Source of the DNA: Bacillota bacterium
Lineage (GTDB): Bacteria; Bacillota; SHA-98; Ch115; JABLXJ01
Length of the DNA stretch: 64,000 nt
Assembly (NCBI GenBank): GCA_013178125.1
Contig: JABLXJ010000010.1
Location: 62,001-126,000, forward strand
Direction: 5' to 3'
Shown here: positions 36,261 to 45,397 of the stretch, piece by piece
Position numbering within the stretch: the first letter of the stretch is position 1
Layout of the letters: each line of letters opens with the position of its first letter
Program-made: the position numbers and the translations under genes
The notes under the pieces: generated by a model
Seen by the model: the letters and a program-made list of their open reading frames with translations, nothing else
The model's database searches: none
Told to the model about the DNA's origin: nothing

Positions 36261-37460
36261 TTGTTGCTGGACGAGGGAAACAAGGGATATAATGGTAAAT
36301 ACAATGGTAAATATAGCGACAAATACAGAGATAATATAATGGAGAGCCTCACCATCGGGGTTGCCGTTATCGACCGTAATCTCAGAGTCACCACCTGGAA
36401 TGCATGTATGGAGCAGATGACGGGCATATCGAAGAAGGAGGCCCTGGGCGCGTATTACCCGAATTTGCTTCGTGAGCTCGTAATGGATGTGCCGGGCCAG
36501 CCCGGCCTGGATGGCGTGATATCTCGCGTGTTGCTGGACGGGGTTATTGAGGAGATACGGAATTTTAAGCAGAGGAGTCGCGATGGGGCAATCCTGGTGG
36601 TCCGCAAGAAGATATCGCCGATCAGGGATCTTGACGAAAAAGTTGCGGGCGTTATTATTATCTCCGAGGATGTAACGGAGAAGGTCCTGCTTGGCGAGCA
36701 ATTGAGGCAGGCCGAAAAGCTCAAGGCTATAGGCGAGGTGGCCGCCAGCATCGCCCATGAGATAAACAACCCGATCGGTGTGATATCGGCATACGCTGAG
36801 CATCTCCTGGAGAAGCTGGCGAAGGCGTCACCCTCCCCTGGCGAGGAGTTCGCAAGGGCCCTGAGGGCAATTAATGAAGAGGCGGCTCGTTGCTCGGCGA
36901 TCATCAAGAATTTGCTGGTTTTCGCTCGCCGGGCGAAGCTCGATCTGAAGCCCGTGGACCTCAAACAGCTTATCGAGGATGTTATATTCCTGGTAGGCAG
37001 GCAGGCGGAGCAGCAGTCGGTGGAGATTATTACATCTTTCCCCGACGGCCTGCCATGTGTGCTGGCAGACGCCATACAGCTGAAGCAGGTTTTTCTCAAC
37101 TTGTCCATCAATGCGCTTCAGGCCATGCCTGGCGGGGGGCGGCTTTCTATAGAATGCATAGTTATCAAGGACCGGACGGTCCGGAGCAGGCCCGATACTG
37201 GGGTTAGAGGCCCAGGGAGCGTTGATGAGAATGAGAAGAGATATGTTCAGATAAAATTTAACGACACCGGGTGCGGGATTCCCGCGGAGAATATAGGTAA
37301 GGTCTTTACACCGTTTTTTACCACCAAGAATAGCGGGGTCGGCCTGGGGCTGGCCGTGAGCCATGGAATAGTGGAAAACCACGATGGCACCATATCGGTA
37401 GAAAGCGAGGAGAATGTGGGGACGACTTTCACCATTACACTTCCCCTCGGGCAGATATGA
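36261..37460 (+). CDS. Soluble PAS-containing sensor histidine kinase (NtrB/FlgS type)
   Basis: A 399-residue kinase without transmembrane segments, so it senses an internal signal. PAS domain: ESLTIGVAVIDRNLRVTTWN (residues ~27-46). HisKA with the phosphorylated His in EVAASIAHEINNPIGV near 175. HATPase: N-box NLSINALQAM, G1 FNDTGCGIPAENIG, F-box VFTPFFTT, G2 GVGLGLAVSHGIV. It follows the sigma-54 activator by 70 bases and should be its partner. TTG 36261 is the nominal start, without a clear ribosome site; ATG 36339 just before the PAS domain is another choice. The first 25 codons are a repeat-like NGKY/SDKY stretch. Confidence 0.93.
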   Translation: MLLDEGNKGYNGKYNGKYSDKYRDNIMESLTIGVAVIDRNLRVTTWNACMEQMTGISKKEALGAYYPNLLRELVMDVPGQPGLDGVISRVLLDGVIEEIRNFKQRSRDGAILVVRKKISPIRDLDEKVAGVIIISEDVTEKVLLGEQLRQAEKLKAIGEVAASIAHEINNPIGVISAYAEHLLEKLAKASPSPGEEFARALRAINEEAARCSAIIKNLLVFARRAKLDLKPVDLKQLIEDVIFLVGRQAEQQSVEIITSFPDGLPCVLADAIQLKQVFLNLSINALQAMPGGGRLSIECIVIKDRTVRSRPDTGVRGPGSVDENEKRYVQIKFNDTGCGIPAENIGKVFTPFFTTKNSGVGLGLAVSHGIVENHDGTISVESEENVGTTFTITLPLGQI

Positions 37461-37487
37461 GCCCGGGCAGGTTGCGGGGATGGATGG

Positions 37488-37868
37488 ATGAGGCAAGGGA
37501 ATCAACCCGTGGATCAACAGGATGGAGGCGCTTCGGCCTTGGCCTCGAGCAAGAGATTGCGGGACCCGGATATCGAAAAGCTCTTTGAGGCGATTTTGTG
37601 CCTCGAGACTGTGGAGGATTGCTATAAATTCTTTGAGGATATCTGCACCGTCGCTGAGGTTAGATCCCTGGCCCAGAGGCTTGCCGTCGCCCGGATGCTG
37701 GATGAGGGCTATACATATACGGAGATCGCCGGAAAGACGGGGGCCAGCACCGCCACAATAAGCCGGGTCAAGAGGTTTCTCCTCTACGGCGCCGATGGTT
37801 ATAAGCTGATCTTTGAGCGGCTTCGGCGCCGGGGCTTGATGGGGGATGGCCGTGGCCGGGATAAGTGA
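37488..37868 (+). CDS. YerC/YecD-family TrpR-related DNA-binding protein
   Basis: A 126-residue helical protein of the TrpR superfamily type found in Firmicutes. After a ~25-residue tail it has DPDIEKLFEAILCLETVEDC, FFEDICTVAEVRSLAQRLAV (residues ~45-65), then a helix-turn-helix: ARMLDEGYTYTEIAGKTGAS and TATISRVKRFLLYG. No tryptophan pocket is obvious. It stands directly upstream of the histidine operon, with which YerC-like genes are often associated, so a role as its repressor is a fair inference. It is 27 bases after the kinase gene and may be co-transcribed with it. Confidence 0.88.
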   Translation: MRQGNQPVDQQDGGASALASSKRLRDPDIEKLFEAILCLETVEDCYKFFEDICTVAEVRSLAQRLAVARMLDEGYTYTEIAGKTGASTATISRVKRFLLYGADGYKLIFERLRRRGLMGDGRGRDK

Positions 37869-37901
37869 AGAGGATGGGATGGACGGGACAGGTAGGGGGG
37901 C

Positions 37902-37930
37902 TTGACACAGCCGCCCAGGGGTGATAGTAT
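37902..37930 (+). promoter_or_regulatory. sigma-70 promoter for the histidine operon
   Basis: TTGACA (37902-37907), a 17-base spacer, and TAGTAT (37925-37930). The -35 is perfect and the -10 has two changes. It lies 34 bases after yerC and about 210 bases before hisZ; no T-box motif or His-codon leader was seen in that stretch. A second TATAAT at about 38041 has no clear -35. Confidence 0.65.
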
Positions 37931-38142
37931 TTTTTTGGCGTTAATACGTTAATGCGTTACCTTGATAAAGCACCCGTGCGTGGTTTGGCCGCGGCTACGG
38001 TTTGCGCCGCGGTTTATCGCGGTTTATGATGTGGTTTGTGATATAATTGGACTCAAAGGGATTTGAGGGCCGGTTTCACACATTTCGGCGTTTAGCCACT
38101 TCGGCAAGCCGGCAAGTGGGCAAGTCGGCGCGACGCACGATC

Positions 38143-39468
38143 ATGACACGGGTGCTCTGGAAGGGAGCAAGGTGCAGATTGATTGGTGTAAATAGGCCCG
38201 GGGCCGCCGTCCCGAGCGGCCTGCGCTATCTGGGCCCCCGGGAGGCCTTTCAGAAACGGAGCATTGAGGATCGCCTGGTGCAGGTCTTCACCCGGTGGGG
38301 GTTCTCCGAGATTGTAACCCCTACGATCGAATACTTCGATACGATCTCCGCCGGCACGGGCGAGCGGCTAAAGGACCGGATGTACAGGTTCCTGGACAGG
38401 ACCGGCCAGATCATTGTGTTGAGGCCGGATATTACCACCCCCATAGCCCATTTCGCCGCAACGGAGCTACGCGACGAGCCCAGACCCCTGCGCCTGTTTT
38501 ACCTCGGCAGCGTATTCCGGGCGGGGAGCCCGCAGACCGGCGTGCGACAGGAATCCTACCAGGCCGGGGCCGAGATCATAGGGGCATCGGGGAGCGCCGC
38601 CGATGCGGAGGTGATTGCCCTTGCCATTCAATGCCTCAGGGACGTGGGCCTGCAAGGCTTCAGGGTGGGAATAGGGCATGCCGGCATCATAGATTACATA
38701 TCGGAGCAGGCCGGCCTCGACCCGGGGCAGGAGGGCCTCATCAGGGATGCGCTCGCCAGGCACGATTTCGTCGCCCTGCGTGAGGTGGCCGGCTCGCTCA
38801 ACCTGCCCCCTGACAAGCTTGAATGGCTTTTGACCATCCCGGCGCTTCGTGGGAAGGGCGAGGTCCTGGAGGCGGCGCGCTCCCTCTGCTCATCCCCACC
38901 CGGTGCCGGTGGCCAGCCAGGCACGGAGCTGGGCGCGGAAAGGAGCGGGGACGGGGGTGTCGAGGTGCTCCATAGCCTCGGCGCGATCCTGGGGAATCTC
39001 GAATCAAGGGGGCTGGGCGAGTTTGTCGACATCGATCTGGGCCTTGTTCGGGATCTGGATTATTATACAGGCATAATCTTCGAGGCATATGCCTACGGCG
39101 TCGGGAGGCCAGTCTGCGGGGGCGGGCGCTATGATCATCTCCTGGAGAAATTCGGCGCGGGCGAGCCGGCGACGGGATTTGCGGTGGATATCGAGGGCCT
39201 GGTGTCGGCGCTCGCGGCCTCGCCAGTAACGTCACCGGTGGCGTCGCCGGCAGGGGGCCCGGACTATTTCGTGATACCGGAGAGCGAGGCGGCCTCGATC
39301 GCGGCAGCCCGGTTGGCGGCGGCCCTGAGGGATGGGGGACACTCTGTGGAGCTTGAGATCATCGGGAGGGGTGTTGAAGGGGCCATCGATTATGGTTTGA
39401 GGCGCAAGGTCGGTAAAATCGTCATCGTGGATGAGGATGGCAGAATGAAAAATCAAAGTGGGATGTAA
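38143..39468 (+). CDS. hisZ: ATP phosphoribosyltransferase regulatory subunit HisZ
   Basis: Class II aminoacyl-tRNA synthetase-like paralogue of HisRS that lacks charging activity. It is required, with short HisG, for the first step of histidine synthesis and for feedback control. Motif 2-like region: ELRDEPRPLRLFYLGSVFRA near residue 115. Also QTGVRQESYQAGAEIIGASG and YYTGIIFEAYAYGVGRPVCG then GGRYDHLLEKFG, the motif seen in HisZ. The start is uncertain: ATG 38143 has no good site, and TTG 38179 with AAGGGAG upstream gives a more usual N-terminus. Its last codons and stop lie in a 12-base tandem repeat. Confidence 0.92.
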   Translation: MTRVLWKGARCRLIGVNRPGAAVPSGLRYLGPREAFQKRSIEDRLVQVFTRWGFSEIVTPTIEYFDTISAGTGERLKDRMYRFLDRTGQIIVLRPDITTPIAHFAATELRDEPRPLRLFYLGSVFRAGSPQTGVRQESYQAGAEIIGASGSAADAEVIALAIQCLRDVGLQGFRVGIGHAGIIDYISEQAGLDPGQEGLIRDALARHDFVALREVAGSLNLPPDKLEWLLTIPALRGKGEVLEAARSLCSSPPGAGGQPGTELGAERSGDGGVEVLHSLGAILGNLESRGLGEFVDIDLGLVRDLDYYTGIIFEAYAYGVGRPVCGGGRYDHLLEKFGAGEPATGFAVDIEGLVSALAASPVTSPVASPAGGPDYFVIPESEAASIAAARLAAALRDGGHSVELEIIGRGVEGAIDYGLRRKVGKIVIVDEDGRMKNQSGM

Positions 39469-39524
39469 AGTGGGATGTAAAGCGGGATGATGCAGGGATG
39501 AATACAGGGACGAATACAGGGATG
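39455..39524 (+). repeat. short tandem repeats between hisZ and hisG
   Basis: AAAGTGGGATGT occurs twice, followed by AAAGCGGGATGA; then ATACAGGGACGA and ATACAGGGATGG. The first repeat duplicates the SGM-stop end of hisZ, so the stop codon itself is repeated in frame. Confidence 0.55.
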
Positions 39525-39533
39525 GAAGACGTA

Positions 39534-40205
39534 ATGAACATCGCGCTGCCCAAAGGGCGGCTGCTGGCATATGTTGTTCCCCTCCTGGAGGGCGCCGGGA
39601 TCAATTGTTCCGAGGTCACCGAGGGCTCGCGCAAGCTCGTCCTGGTGGATGAGGCGAGCCGTACGAGGCTTTTCCTGATGAGGCCGGCTGATGTCCTCAC
39701 CTATGTGGAACAGGGCGCCTGTGATGTCGGCATTGTCGGGAAGGACCTGATCCTCGAGGAGAAGCGGGATGTTTGCGAGCTCGTCGACCTTGGGTTTGGG
39801 TTTTGCCGCTTCGTCCTCGCCGCGCCGCGGGGTGTCGGTGAGAAGAGGCCGCCGCTGCGGGGTAGCCTCAGGGTGGCGACGAAGTTCCCTCGTGTTGCGG
39901 GTGAGTACTTCCAGCGAAAGGGCGTCAGAGCTGAAATTATAAAGCTCCATGGGTCGGTGGAGCTCGCTCCGCTCGCGGGGCTCGCCGAGATGATTGTGGA
40001 TATCACATCGACAGGCCAGACGCTTGCTGAGAACGACCTCGTGGTCCTGGATGAGATCGCAACGGCCACGGCCCGCCTTGTCGCAAACAGGGTGAGCTTT
40101 CGTCTGAAATCCGCCAGGATCAATGACCTGGTTTCGAAGATACAGGAGACACTGGCAAAGGCGGGGGAGAGGAATGCGAATCTGGTCAGCGCCGGAATTT
40201 CGTGA
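39534..40205 (+). CDS. hisG: ATP phosphoribosyltransferase, short form
   Basis: Catalyses the first committed step of histidine synthesis (ATP + PRPP). Marks: MNIALPKGRLL at the start, ADVLTYVEQGACDVGIVGKD near residue 55, LRVATKFPRVAGEYF near 110, and the PRPP loop EMIVDITSTGQTLAENDL near 160. At 223 residues with no C-terminal regulatory domain it is the short form that needs HisZ. ATG 39534 gives the family start; in-frame ATGs at 39498 and 39522 lie in the tandem repeats. It overlaps hisD by 32 bases. Confidence 0.95.
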   Translation: MNIALPKGRLLAYVVPLLEGAGINCSEVTEGSRKLVLVDEASRTRLFLMRPADVLTYVEQGACDVGIVGKDLILEEKRDVCELVDLGFGFCRFVLAAPRGVGEKRPPLRGSLRVATKFPRVAGEYFQRKGVRAEIIKLHGSVELAPLAGLAEMIVDITSTGQTLAENDLVVLDEIATATARLVANRVSFRLKSARINDLVSKIQETLAKAGERNANLVSAGIS

Positions 40206-41454
40206 AAAGCTTATGACATGGCGCGGCGGGGGATTCCTCGGCGGCATCGAGGAGGAGGTCCGGCCGGTCATATCCGACGTGTTTGCCCGTGGCGATGACG
40301 CCGTTATCGATTACACGTTCAGGTTTGATAGGGCATCCATCACGCGCGAGACGATGATCGTGAGCCGTGTCGAGATGGAGGCCGCCAGGGCCAGGCTACC
40401 GGGTGATCTCCTCGAAGCCCTGGAGTTTGCCAGCGAGAGGATCAGGGCCTTTCACGAGCTCCAGCGCGCCAGGTCGCTGATGACAGCGCTCCCCGATGGG
40501 ACCCTGCTAGGGAGGATTTATAGGCCCCTGGGCCGGGTCGGGGTCTATGTGCCTGGCGGGAAGGCCACCTACCCATCCTCGGTCCTGATGAATTGTATCC
40601 CCGCGAGGGTTGCCGGGGTTGAAGAGATCATAATGTGCACTCCGCCCTCGCGCGATGGCGCGGTGGCGGATGCTGTGCTGGTCGCAGCCGACCTCGCAGG
40701 CGTGACGAGGGTTATAAGGGTAGGTGGGCCCCAGGCGATCGCGGCCATGGCATGCGGCACGGGGGCGATCCCGAAGGTGGACAAGATAGTGGGGCCCGGA
40801 GGGGCTTACGTAACGGCTGCAAAGAGGCTGGTGTGGGGCCTCGTGGATATAGATATGCTGGCTGGCCCGAGCGAGATCATGATAATCGCGGATGAGGATG
40901 CAGATGAGGACTTCGTCGCCGCTGACCTCGTGTCACAGGCCGAGCATGATGCGCTGGCTCAGGCAATCCTGGTCACGCCAAGCCGGGGGTTGGCTCATGC
41001 CATCATCGAGAGGGTGGCGGAGATGCTCAAAGGCTTCGAGAGGCGGGGCATAGCAGAGAAGGCGCTGGAGGATTACGGCGCCGTGGTCCTTGTCTCCGGG
41101 ATGGATGAGGCTGTCGAGCTCGCGAACCTTTACGCGCCGGAACACCTCTCGCTGCAGGTGAGGGATGGATTTAGCCTGCTCGGGAGGATTCATAACGCCG
41201 GGTCGATCTTTGTCGGCCCATATTCGCCTGTGCCGGCCGGGGACTACGCCGCCGGCCCCAACCACGTGTTGCCGACGGGCGGCACGGCCCGGTTCGGGTC
41301 AGCCCTCGGGGTTGAGGCCTTTATGAAGGCTTCCAATGTCATTGCATGCTCGAGGGACGGCCTCCGCGCCATATCAGAGGCTGTATGTACCATTGCCGGG
41401 GCTGAGGGACTGGTGGGCCATGCGGCCGCGATCAGGGCCAGGCTTAAATCTTAA
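40174..41454 (+). CDS. hisD: Histidinol dehydrogenase
   Basis: Zinc enzyme that oxidises histidinol to histidine in two NAD steps. Marks: RIYRPLGRVGVYVPGGKATY near residue 110, IVGPGGAYVTAAKRLVWGLV near 205, DIDMLAGPSEIMIIAD, the catalytic Glu/His region YAPEHLSLQV near 325, and AGPNHVLPTGGTARFGSAL near 365. 426 residues is standard. ATG 40174 inside the end of hisG has GGGGGAGAGG before it and matches the family start; the frame is open 17 codons further back without a site. Confidence 0.96.
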   Translation: MRIWSAPEFREKLMTWRGGGFLGGIEEEVRPVISDVFARGDDAVIDYTFRFDRASITRETMIVSRVEMEAARARLPGDLLEALEFASERIRAFHELQRARSLMTALPDGTLLGRIYRPLGRVGVYVPGGKATYPSSVLMNCIPARVAGVEEIIMCTPPSRDGAVADAVLVAADLAGVTRVIRVGGPQAIAAMACGTGAIPKVDKIVGPGGAYVTAAKRLVWGLVDIDMLAGPSEIMIIADEDADEDFVAADLVSQAEHDALAQAILVTPSRGLAHAIIERVAEMLKGFERRGIAEKALEDYGAVVLVSGMDEAVELANLYAPEHLSLQVRDGFSLLGRIHNAGSIFVGPYSPVPAGDYAAGPNHVLPTGGTARFGSALGVEAFMKASNVIACSRDGLRAISEAVCTIAGAEGLVGHAAAIRARLKS

Positions 41455-41478
41455 ACCAACCTGGAGGTGACCTGTGGG

Positions 41479-42072
41479 ATGGAGAGGAAGGCGGAGGTTA
41501 CACGCAAGACCCTCGAGACGGATATTGAGGTCGCATTGAACCTGGATGGGGCGGGGTCATCGAGCGTGGATACTGGGGTGGGTTTCTTTAACCACATGCT
41601 CACCCTTTTCGCGAAACACGGGCTCTTCGATATTTCGGTGAGGGCAAGGGGCGACCTGGAGGTCGATGCCCACCATACAGTTGAGGATACGGGAATCTGC
41701 CTCGGGAGGGCCTTTGCGGAGGCCCTTGGCGACAAGCAGGGGATCGAGCGTTACGGGGAGGCGCAGGTCCCGATGGACGAGGCGCTGGCCTGCGTGATCG
41801 TGGATATATCAGGCCGCCCTTTTCTGGTCTTCAACATCCCTTCAGCCCTGTCGTCGGGGAAGGTGGGGAACTTTGACCTCGAGCTTGTTGAGGAGTTCTT
41901 CAGGGCTTTTGCAGTGAACGCCGGCGTCACGCTCCATATAAACGTTCCTTACGGCCGAAATGCTCACCACATGGTTGAGGCAATATTCAAGGCGGCGGGC
42001 AGGGCCATGTCACTGGCAGTCCGGATTTCACCGAGGGTCCAGGGCGTGCTCTCCACTAAAGGCCTGCTGTGA
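41479..42072 (+). CDS. hisB: Imidazoleglycerol-phosphate dehydratase
   Basis: Sixth step of histidine synthesis; a manganese enzyme. The two HHxxE-type motifs are [17 protein letters not shown] near residue 58 and [18 protein letters not shown] near 155. Also [20 protein letters not shown] at the start. At 197 residues it is the monofunctional form without the phosphatase domain, so histidinol phosphate phosphatase must be encoded elsewhere. GGAGGTGA eight bases before ATG 41479 fixes the start and lies just after the hisD stop. Confidence 0.97.
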   Translation: MERKAEVTRKTLETDIEVALNLDGAGSSSVDTGVGFFNHMLTLFAKHGLFDISVRARGDLEVDAHHTVEDTGICLGRAFAEALGDKQGIERYGEAQVPMDEALACVIVDISGRPFLVFNIPSALSSGKVGNFDLELVEEFFRAFAVNAGVTLHINVPYGRNAHHMVEAIFKAAGRAMSLAVRISPRVQGVLSTKGLL

Positions 42073-42178
42073 TCCAGGGGTTGCGGGTTGTGATTCGTGG
42101 GTTATGACTCACGCCTCGCTTAATTCACAGGTAAGAGGCGATTCACAGGTCGCTGACGTTGATCGAGGGGGATTTTAC

Positions 42179-42799
42179 GTGGCTCGCATGATTGCAATTG
42201 TTGACTATGGGATGGGGAATCTCAGGAGCGTGCAGAAGGGGTTCGAATCCGCCGGCGCCACAGTGGTGGTTACGTCCGACCCGGGGGTGATCCGCGGGGC
42301 TGCCGCTGTGGTGGTGCCCGGGGTGGGCGCATTCCACAAGGCTATGATGAATATCCGCCCGGCCCTGGAGGAGCCAATACTCGAGGCCGTAGAGGCGGGG
42401 AAGCCCTTCCTGGGGATCTGCCTTGGATTCCAGCTGCTTTTCTCGGTGGGCCTTGAAGGAGGTCCGACCCGGGGCCTTGACCTCATCGGCGGGGAGGTCC
42501 GGAGGTTCTCGCCCTCATCTGGCGTGAGGGTGCCTCACATCGGTTGGAATCAGCTTCGCATCCTGCGGGAATCGCCGGTCACCTCAGGCATTCCCGATGG
42601 TTCTTATGTATACTTCGCCCACTCATTTCGCGCCTTCCCCGGGGACTGGGGGGTCGTGGTGGCTGAGACGGAATATGGGGAGATCTTCCCATCTGTGGTG
42701 CAGAAGGGGAATGTGTTCGGGCTGCAATTTCATCCCGAGAAGAGCAGCCAGGTGGGGCTCAGGATGCTGAGGAATTTTGTGAGCCTATTGAATTCATAG
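42179..42799 (+). CDS. hisH: Imidazole glycerol phosphate synthase, glutaminase subunit
   Basis: Releases ammonia from glutamine for HisF. Class I amidotransferase: IAIVDYGMGNLRSVQKGFES near the start, VVPGVGAFHKAM, nucleophile Cys in GICLGFQLLF near residue 80, and the His/Glu pair in FGLQFHPEKSS near 185. 206 residues is standard. GTG 42179 is chosen since GAGGGGG lies eight bases upstream; ATG 42188 would also do. The 106-base gap from hisB has no gene. Confidence 0.95.
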   Translation: MARMIAIVDYGMGNLRSVQKGFESAGATVVVTSDPGVIRGAAAVVVPGVGAFHKAMMNIRPALEEPILEAVEAGKPFLGICLGFQLLFSVGLEGGPTRGLDLIGGEVRRFSPSSGVRVPHIGWNQLRILRESPVTSGIPDGSYVYFAHSFRAFPGDWGVVVAETEYGEIFPSVVQKGNVFGLQFHPEKSSQVGLRMLRNFVSLLNS

Positions 42800-42829
42800 G
42801 CATATAGAAGAATCCGGGGGTAGGAGGGA

Positions 42830-43558
42830 ATGATCGTAATTCCGGCGATAGACATAAAGGGCGGTAGGTGCGTAAGGCTCCTGCAGGGGAGATTCGAGGC
42901 CGAGACCGTATTCTCGCACGACCCCGTCCAGGTGGCATCGGGATGGCAGGCGCGCGGGGCCCAGCTCCTGCACGTGGTGGACCTGGATGGGGCGAAGGAC
43001 GGGTCTCCCGTGAATCTCCCGGTGGTGGAGAGGCTGCTCCGCGAGGTGGGGGTTCCCGTGCAGGTGGGCGGGGGAATCCGTTCTGCGGAAACCGCGAGGG
43101 CCCTTTTTGGCATGGGCGCGAGCCGGGTCATCCTGGGGTCGGCTGCTCTCGACAGCCCGCAGCTCATTTCCGATTTGTGCCGGGAGTTCGGTGATAGGGT
43201 GCTCGTATCCATTGACGCGCGGGACGGGCTGGTGGCCACCCACGGGTGGCAGACGATGGAATCCAAGCCCGCGGCGGAGCTGGCCCGCGAGGTGAGGGAG
43301 CTGGGCGTGCGTGAGGTCGTGTTCACTGATATAGCGCGCGACGGTGCCCTTCAGGGCGTGAACGTCGAGGCGACGCTGGCCATTGCGCGGACGGGGATAA
43401 GGGTCATCGCCTCCGGCGGCGTAACCTCCCTTGAAGACGTGAGGCGCCTGGCCACCCTGGAGGGAGAGGGCATCGTGGGCGTAATCATCGGGCGGGCGCT
43501 CTATTCGGGGAATATAGATTTCGGAGAGGCCGTAGAGGTTGCGGCTGCGCGTGCGTGA
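42830..43558 (+). CDS. hisA: ProFAR isomerase HisA
   Basis: Isomerises the phosphoribosyl formimino intermediate in histidine synthesis; TIM barrel. The first catalytic Asp is in [17 protein letters not shown] near residue 8, the second in [20 protein letters not shown] near 170. VQVGGGIRS and [13 protein letters not shown] are phosphate-binding loops. 242 residues. Tryptophan-type dual specificity (PriA) is not indicated. Ribosome site GGGAGG is close to ATG 42830. It overlaps the open frame of hisF but not its chosen start. Confidence 0.96.
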   Translation: MIVIPAIDIKGGRCVRLLQGRFEAETVFSHDPVQVASGWQARGAQLLHVVDLDGAKDGSPVNLPVVERLLREVGVPVQVGGGIRSAETARALFGMGASRVILGSAALDSPQLISDLCREFGDRVLVSIDARDGLVATHGWQTMESKPAAELAREVRELGVREVVFTDIARDGALQGVNVEATLAIARTGIRVIASGGVTSLEDVRRLATLEGEGIVGVIIGRALYSGNIDFGEAVEVAAARA

Positions 43559-43622
43559 CCCTATACTGCGGCGCGGCGGCGGACGCGATCAGTGCGGTCA
43601 GAGGAGAAGGGGAACGGATGAG

Positions 43623-44396
43623 ATGCTGAGCAAGAGACTGATTCCATGCCTGGATGTTCTTGCAGGCCGGGTTGTCAAGGGTGTGAACTTCGTGTCCCTG
43701 CGCGATGCCGGCGATCCGGTCGAGCTCGCCGGGCTCTACGACAGCGAGGGTGCGGATGAGCTTGTCTTCCTTGATATTACGGCGTCGGCCGAGGAGCGGT
43801 CGATCATGCTTGATGTAGTGCGGCGTACTGCGGAGCGGGTCTTCATCCCGTTCACCGTGGGCGGTGGTATCAGGGGGATAGAGGATGTCCGGGATATTCT
43901 GAATGCGGGGGCTGACAAGGTCTCATTGAACACCGCCGCGGTCTTGAACCCCGGGATCATCACAGAGGGCGCTGAGAGGTTCGGGAGCCAGTGCATCGTG
44001 GTGGCGATAGACGCCCGGGCGCGGCGCAGCGAGACCGGTGGTTTCTGCGGCTGGGAGGTCACGACCCACGGCGGCCGCCGGCCGGCCGGCCTCGATGCTG
44101 TTGAGTGGGCGAGGCGGGTCTACCAACTCGGAGCGGGGGAGATCCTCCTGACGAGCATGGACAGGGACGGGACCTGTGATGGCTATGATATAGAGTTGAC
44201 GGCTGCGATCGCGGATGCCGTCGACATCCCCGTCATAGCCTCGGGGGGCGCTGGGAGCCTCGAGCATTTCAAGGAGGTCTTTGTGAGCGGCAAGGCCGAT
44301 GCGGCGCTTGCGGCGTCGGTGTTTCATTATGGGCAATTCCGGATCAGCCAGGTCAAGGAGTATTTGCGGCAGGCCGGGATACCGGTGCGGCGCTAG
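43623..44396 (+). CDS. hisF: Imidazole glycerol phosphate synthase, cyclase subunit
   Basis: Closes the imidazole ring with ammonia from HisH, giving IGP and AICAR; TIM barrel. The N-terminus [20 protein letters not shown] contains the first catalytic Asp; the second is in [20 protein letters not shown] near residue 180. [13 protein letters not shown] and [13 protein letters not shown] are phosphate loops. 257 residues. ATG 43623 has GGAGAAGGGG upstream and gives the family N-terminus; the 28 codons open before it are Arg/Gly-rich and unlike the family. Confidence 0.96.
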   Translation: MLSKRLIPCLDVLAGRVVKGVNFVSLRDAGDPVELAGLYDSEGADELVFLDITASAEERSIMLDVVRRTAERVFIPFTVGGGIRGIEDVRDILNAGADKVSLNTAAVLNPGIITEGAERFGSQCIVVAIDARARRSETGGFCGWEVTTHGGRRPAGLDAVEWARRVYQLGAGEILLTSMDRDGTCDGYDIELTAAIADAVDIPVIASGGAGSLEHFKEVFVSGKADAALAASVFHYGQFRISQVKEYLRQAGIPVRR

Positions 44397-44433
44397 GGCT
44401 TTGCTTTATAATCGAGAAGGAAGGTCGAGTTTC

Positions 44434-45345
44434 GTGCAGAATGCTAGGGATGATAGAGACAATAACGAGAAGCCTGTTTCATGGATCGACTGCCTGAGAT
44501 TCTCCGGCCATGGCGAAGACCGCCTTGTGCCTGCCATCATACAGGATGCTATAAGCCTCAAGGTGCTGATGCTGGGGTATATGAACAGGGAGGCCATCGA
44601 GAGAACGCTCGAGACCGGCAAGACGTGGTTCTGGAGCCGGTCGCGGAGGCGCCTGTGGCAGAAGGGGGAGACGTCCGGGCATTTCCAGCTGGTCCGCGAG
44701 ATCCTGGTTGATTGCGATTCTGACTCGCTGCTCCTGAAGGTGGACCAGGTGGGTGGGGCCTGCCATGAGGGGTATGACTCTTGCTTCTACAGGCGCGTGA
44801 GGGGTGGGGGCGGGGTTGAGATCGTGGGGCAAAAGGTATTCGAGCCGGGGGAGGTTTACGCCGGTTCCCCGAGCGCTCCGGGTTCTTCGGGCGCTCCGAG
44901 CGCTCTGGGCGCTCCGGATGTTGCGGGCGCTCCGGGTGCCCAGCCCGATGCGAGCGGCGGCGATGGCGCTGGTGCCCCCGCAGCCGGCAGAGGGATCATA
45001 GAGGAGCTATGCAGGGTCATAGATGAGCGGCGTGCGAACCCGTCGCCGGATTCATACACGGCCAGGCTCTTTCAGCGCGGGCACGATGTGATTCTAAAAA
45101 AAATTGGCGAGGAAGCAGGAGAGGTTATAATCGCCTCGAAGAATAAAGAAATAGGCCAAATAGTTTATGAAACGGCCGATCTACTATTCCACACGCTGGT
45201 CATGCTGAGATTTCATGGCATAGAATTCGACGATATCCTTCGCGAGCTGCGAAGGAGGCGCAAACCGGGGCCTGCAGGGCAAGCAGGTGAACGATCGGGT
45301 GAACTGGGCGGAGGAGGGCCTGGTGCACCGGAGCCGGCCCGGTGA
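44434..45345 (+). CDS. hisIE: Bifunctional phosphoribosyl-AMP cyclohydrolase / phosphoribosyl-ATP pyrophosphatase
   Basis: Steps two and three of histidine synthesis in one chain. HisI part: [20 protein letters not shown] and [20 protein letters not shown], then the zinc Cys/His region ([20 protein letters not shown]). HisE part: [20 protein letters not shown] followed by [19 protein letters not shown]. The two are joined by an unusually long Ala/Gly/Pro-rich linker (about 45 residues), and the C-terminus ends in a Gly/Pro-rich tail. GTG 44434 is set by AAGGAAGG nine bases upstream; the frame is open back into hisF. Confidence 0.94.
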   Translation: MQNARDDRDNNEKPVSWIDCLRFSGHGEDRLVPAIIQDAISLKVLMLGYMNREAIERTLETGKTWFWSRSRRRLWQKGETSGHFQLVREILVDCDSDSLLLKVDQVGGACHEGYDSCFYRRVRGGGGVEIVGQKVFEPGEVYAGSPSAPGSSGAPSALGAPDVAGAPGAQPDASGGDGAGAPAAGRGIIEELCRVIDERRANPSPDSYTARLFQRGHDVILKKIGEEAGEVIIASKNKEIGQIVYETADLLFHTLVMLRFHGIEFDDILRELRRRRKPGPAGQAGERSGELGGGGPGAPEPAR

Positions 45346-45397
45346 CAGCGAGATGCCAGGTTTCCAGGTTGTGGATGAGCAAGGGGGTTTCACGGCA

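Noticed and set aside
37931-38142. T-box or histidine attenuator leader for the his operon
   Set aside because: No AGGGTGGNACC-type motif, no run of His codons and no terminator hairpin seen.
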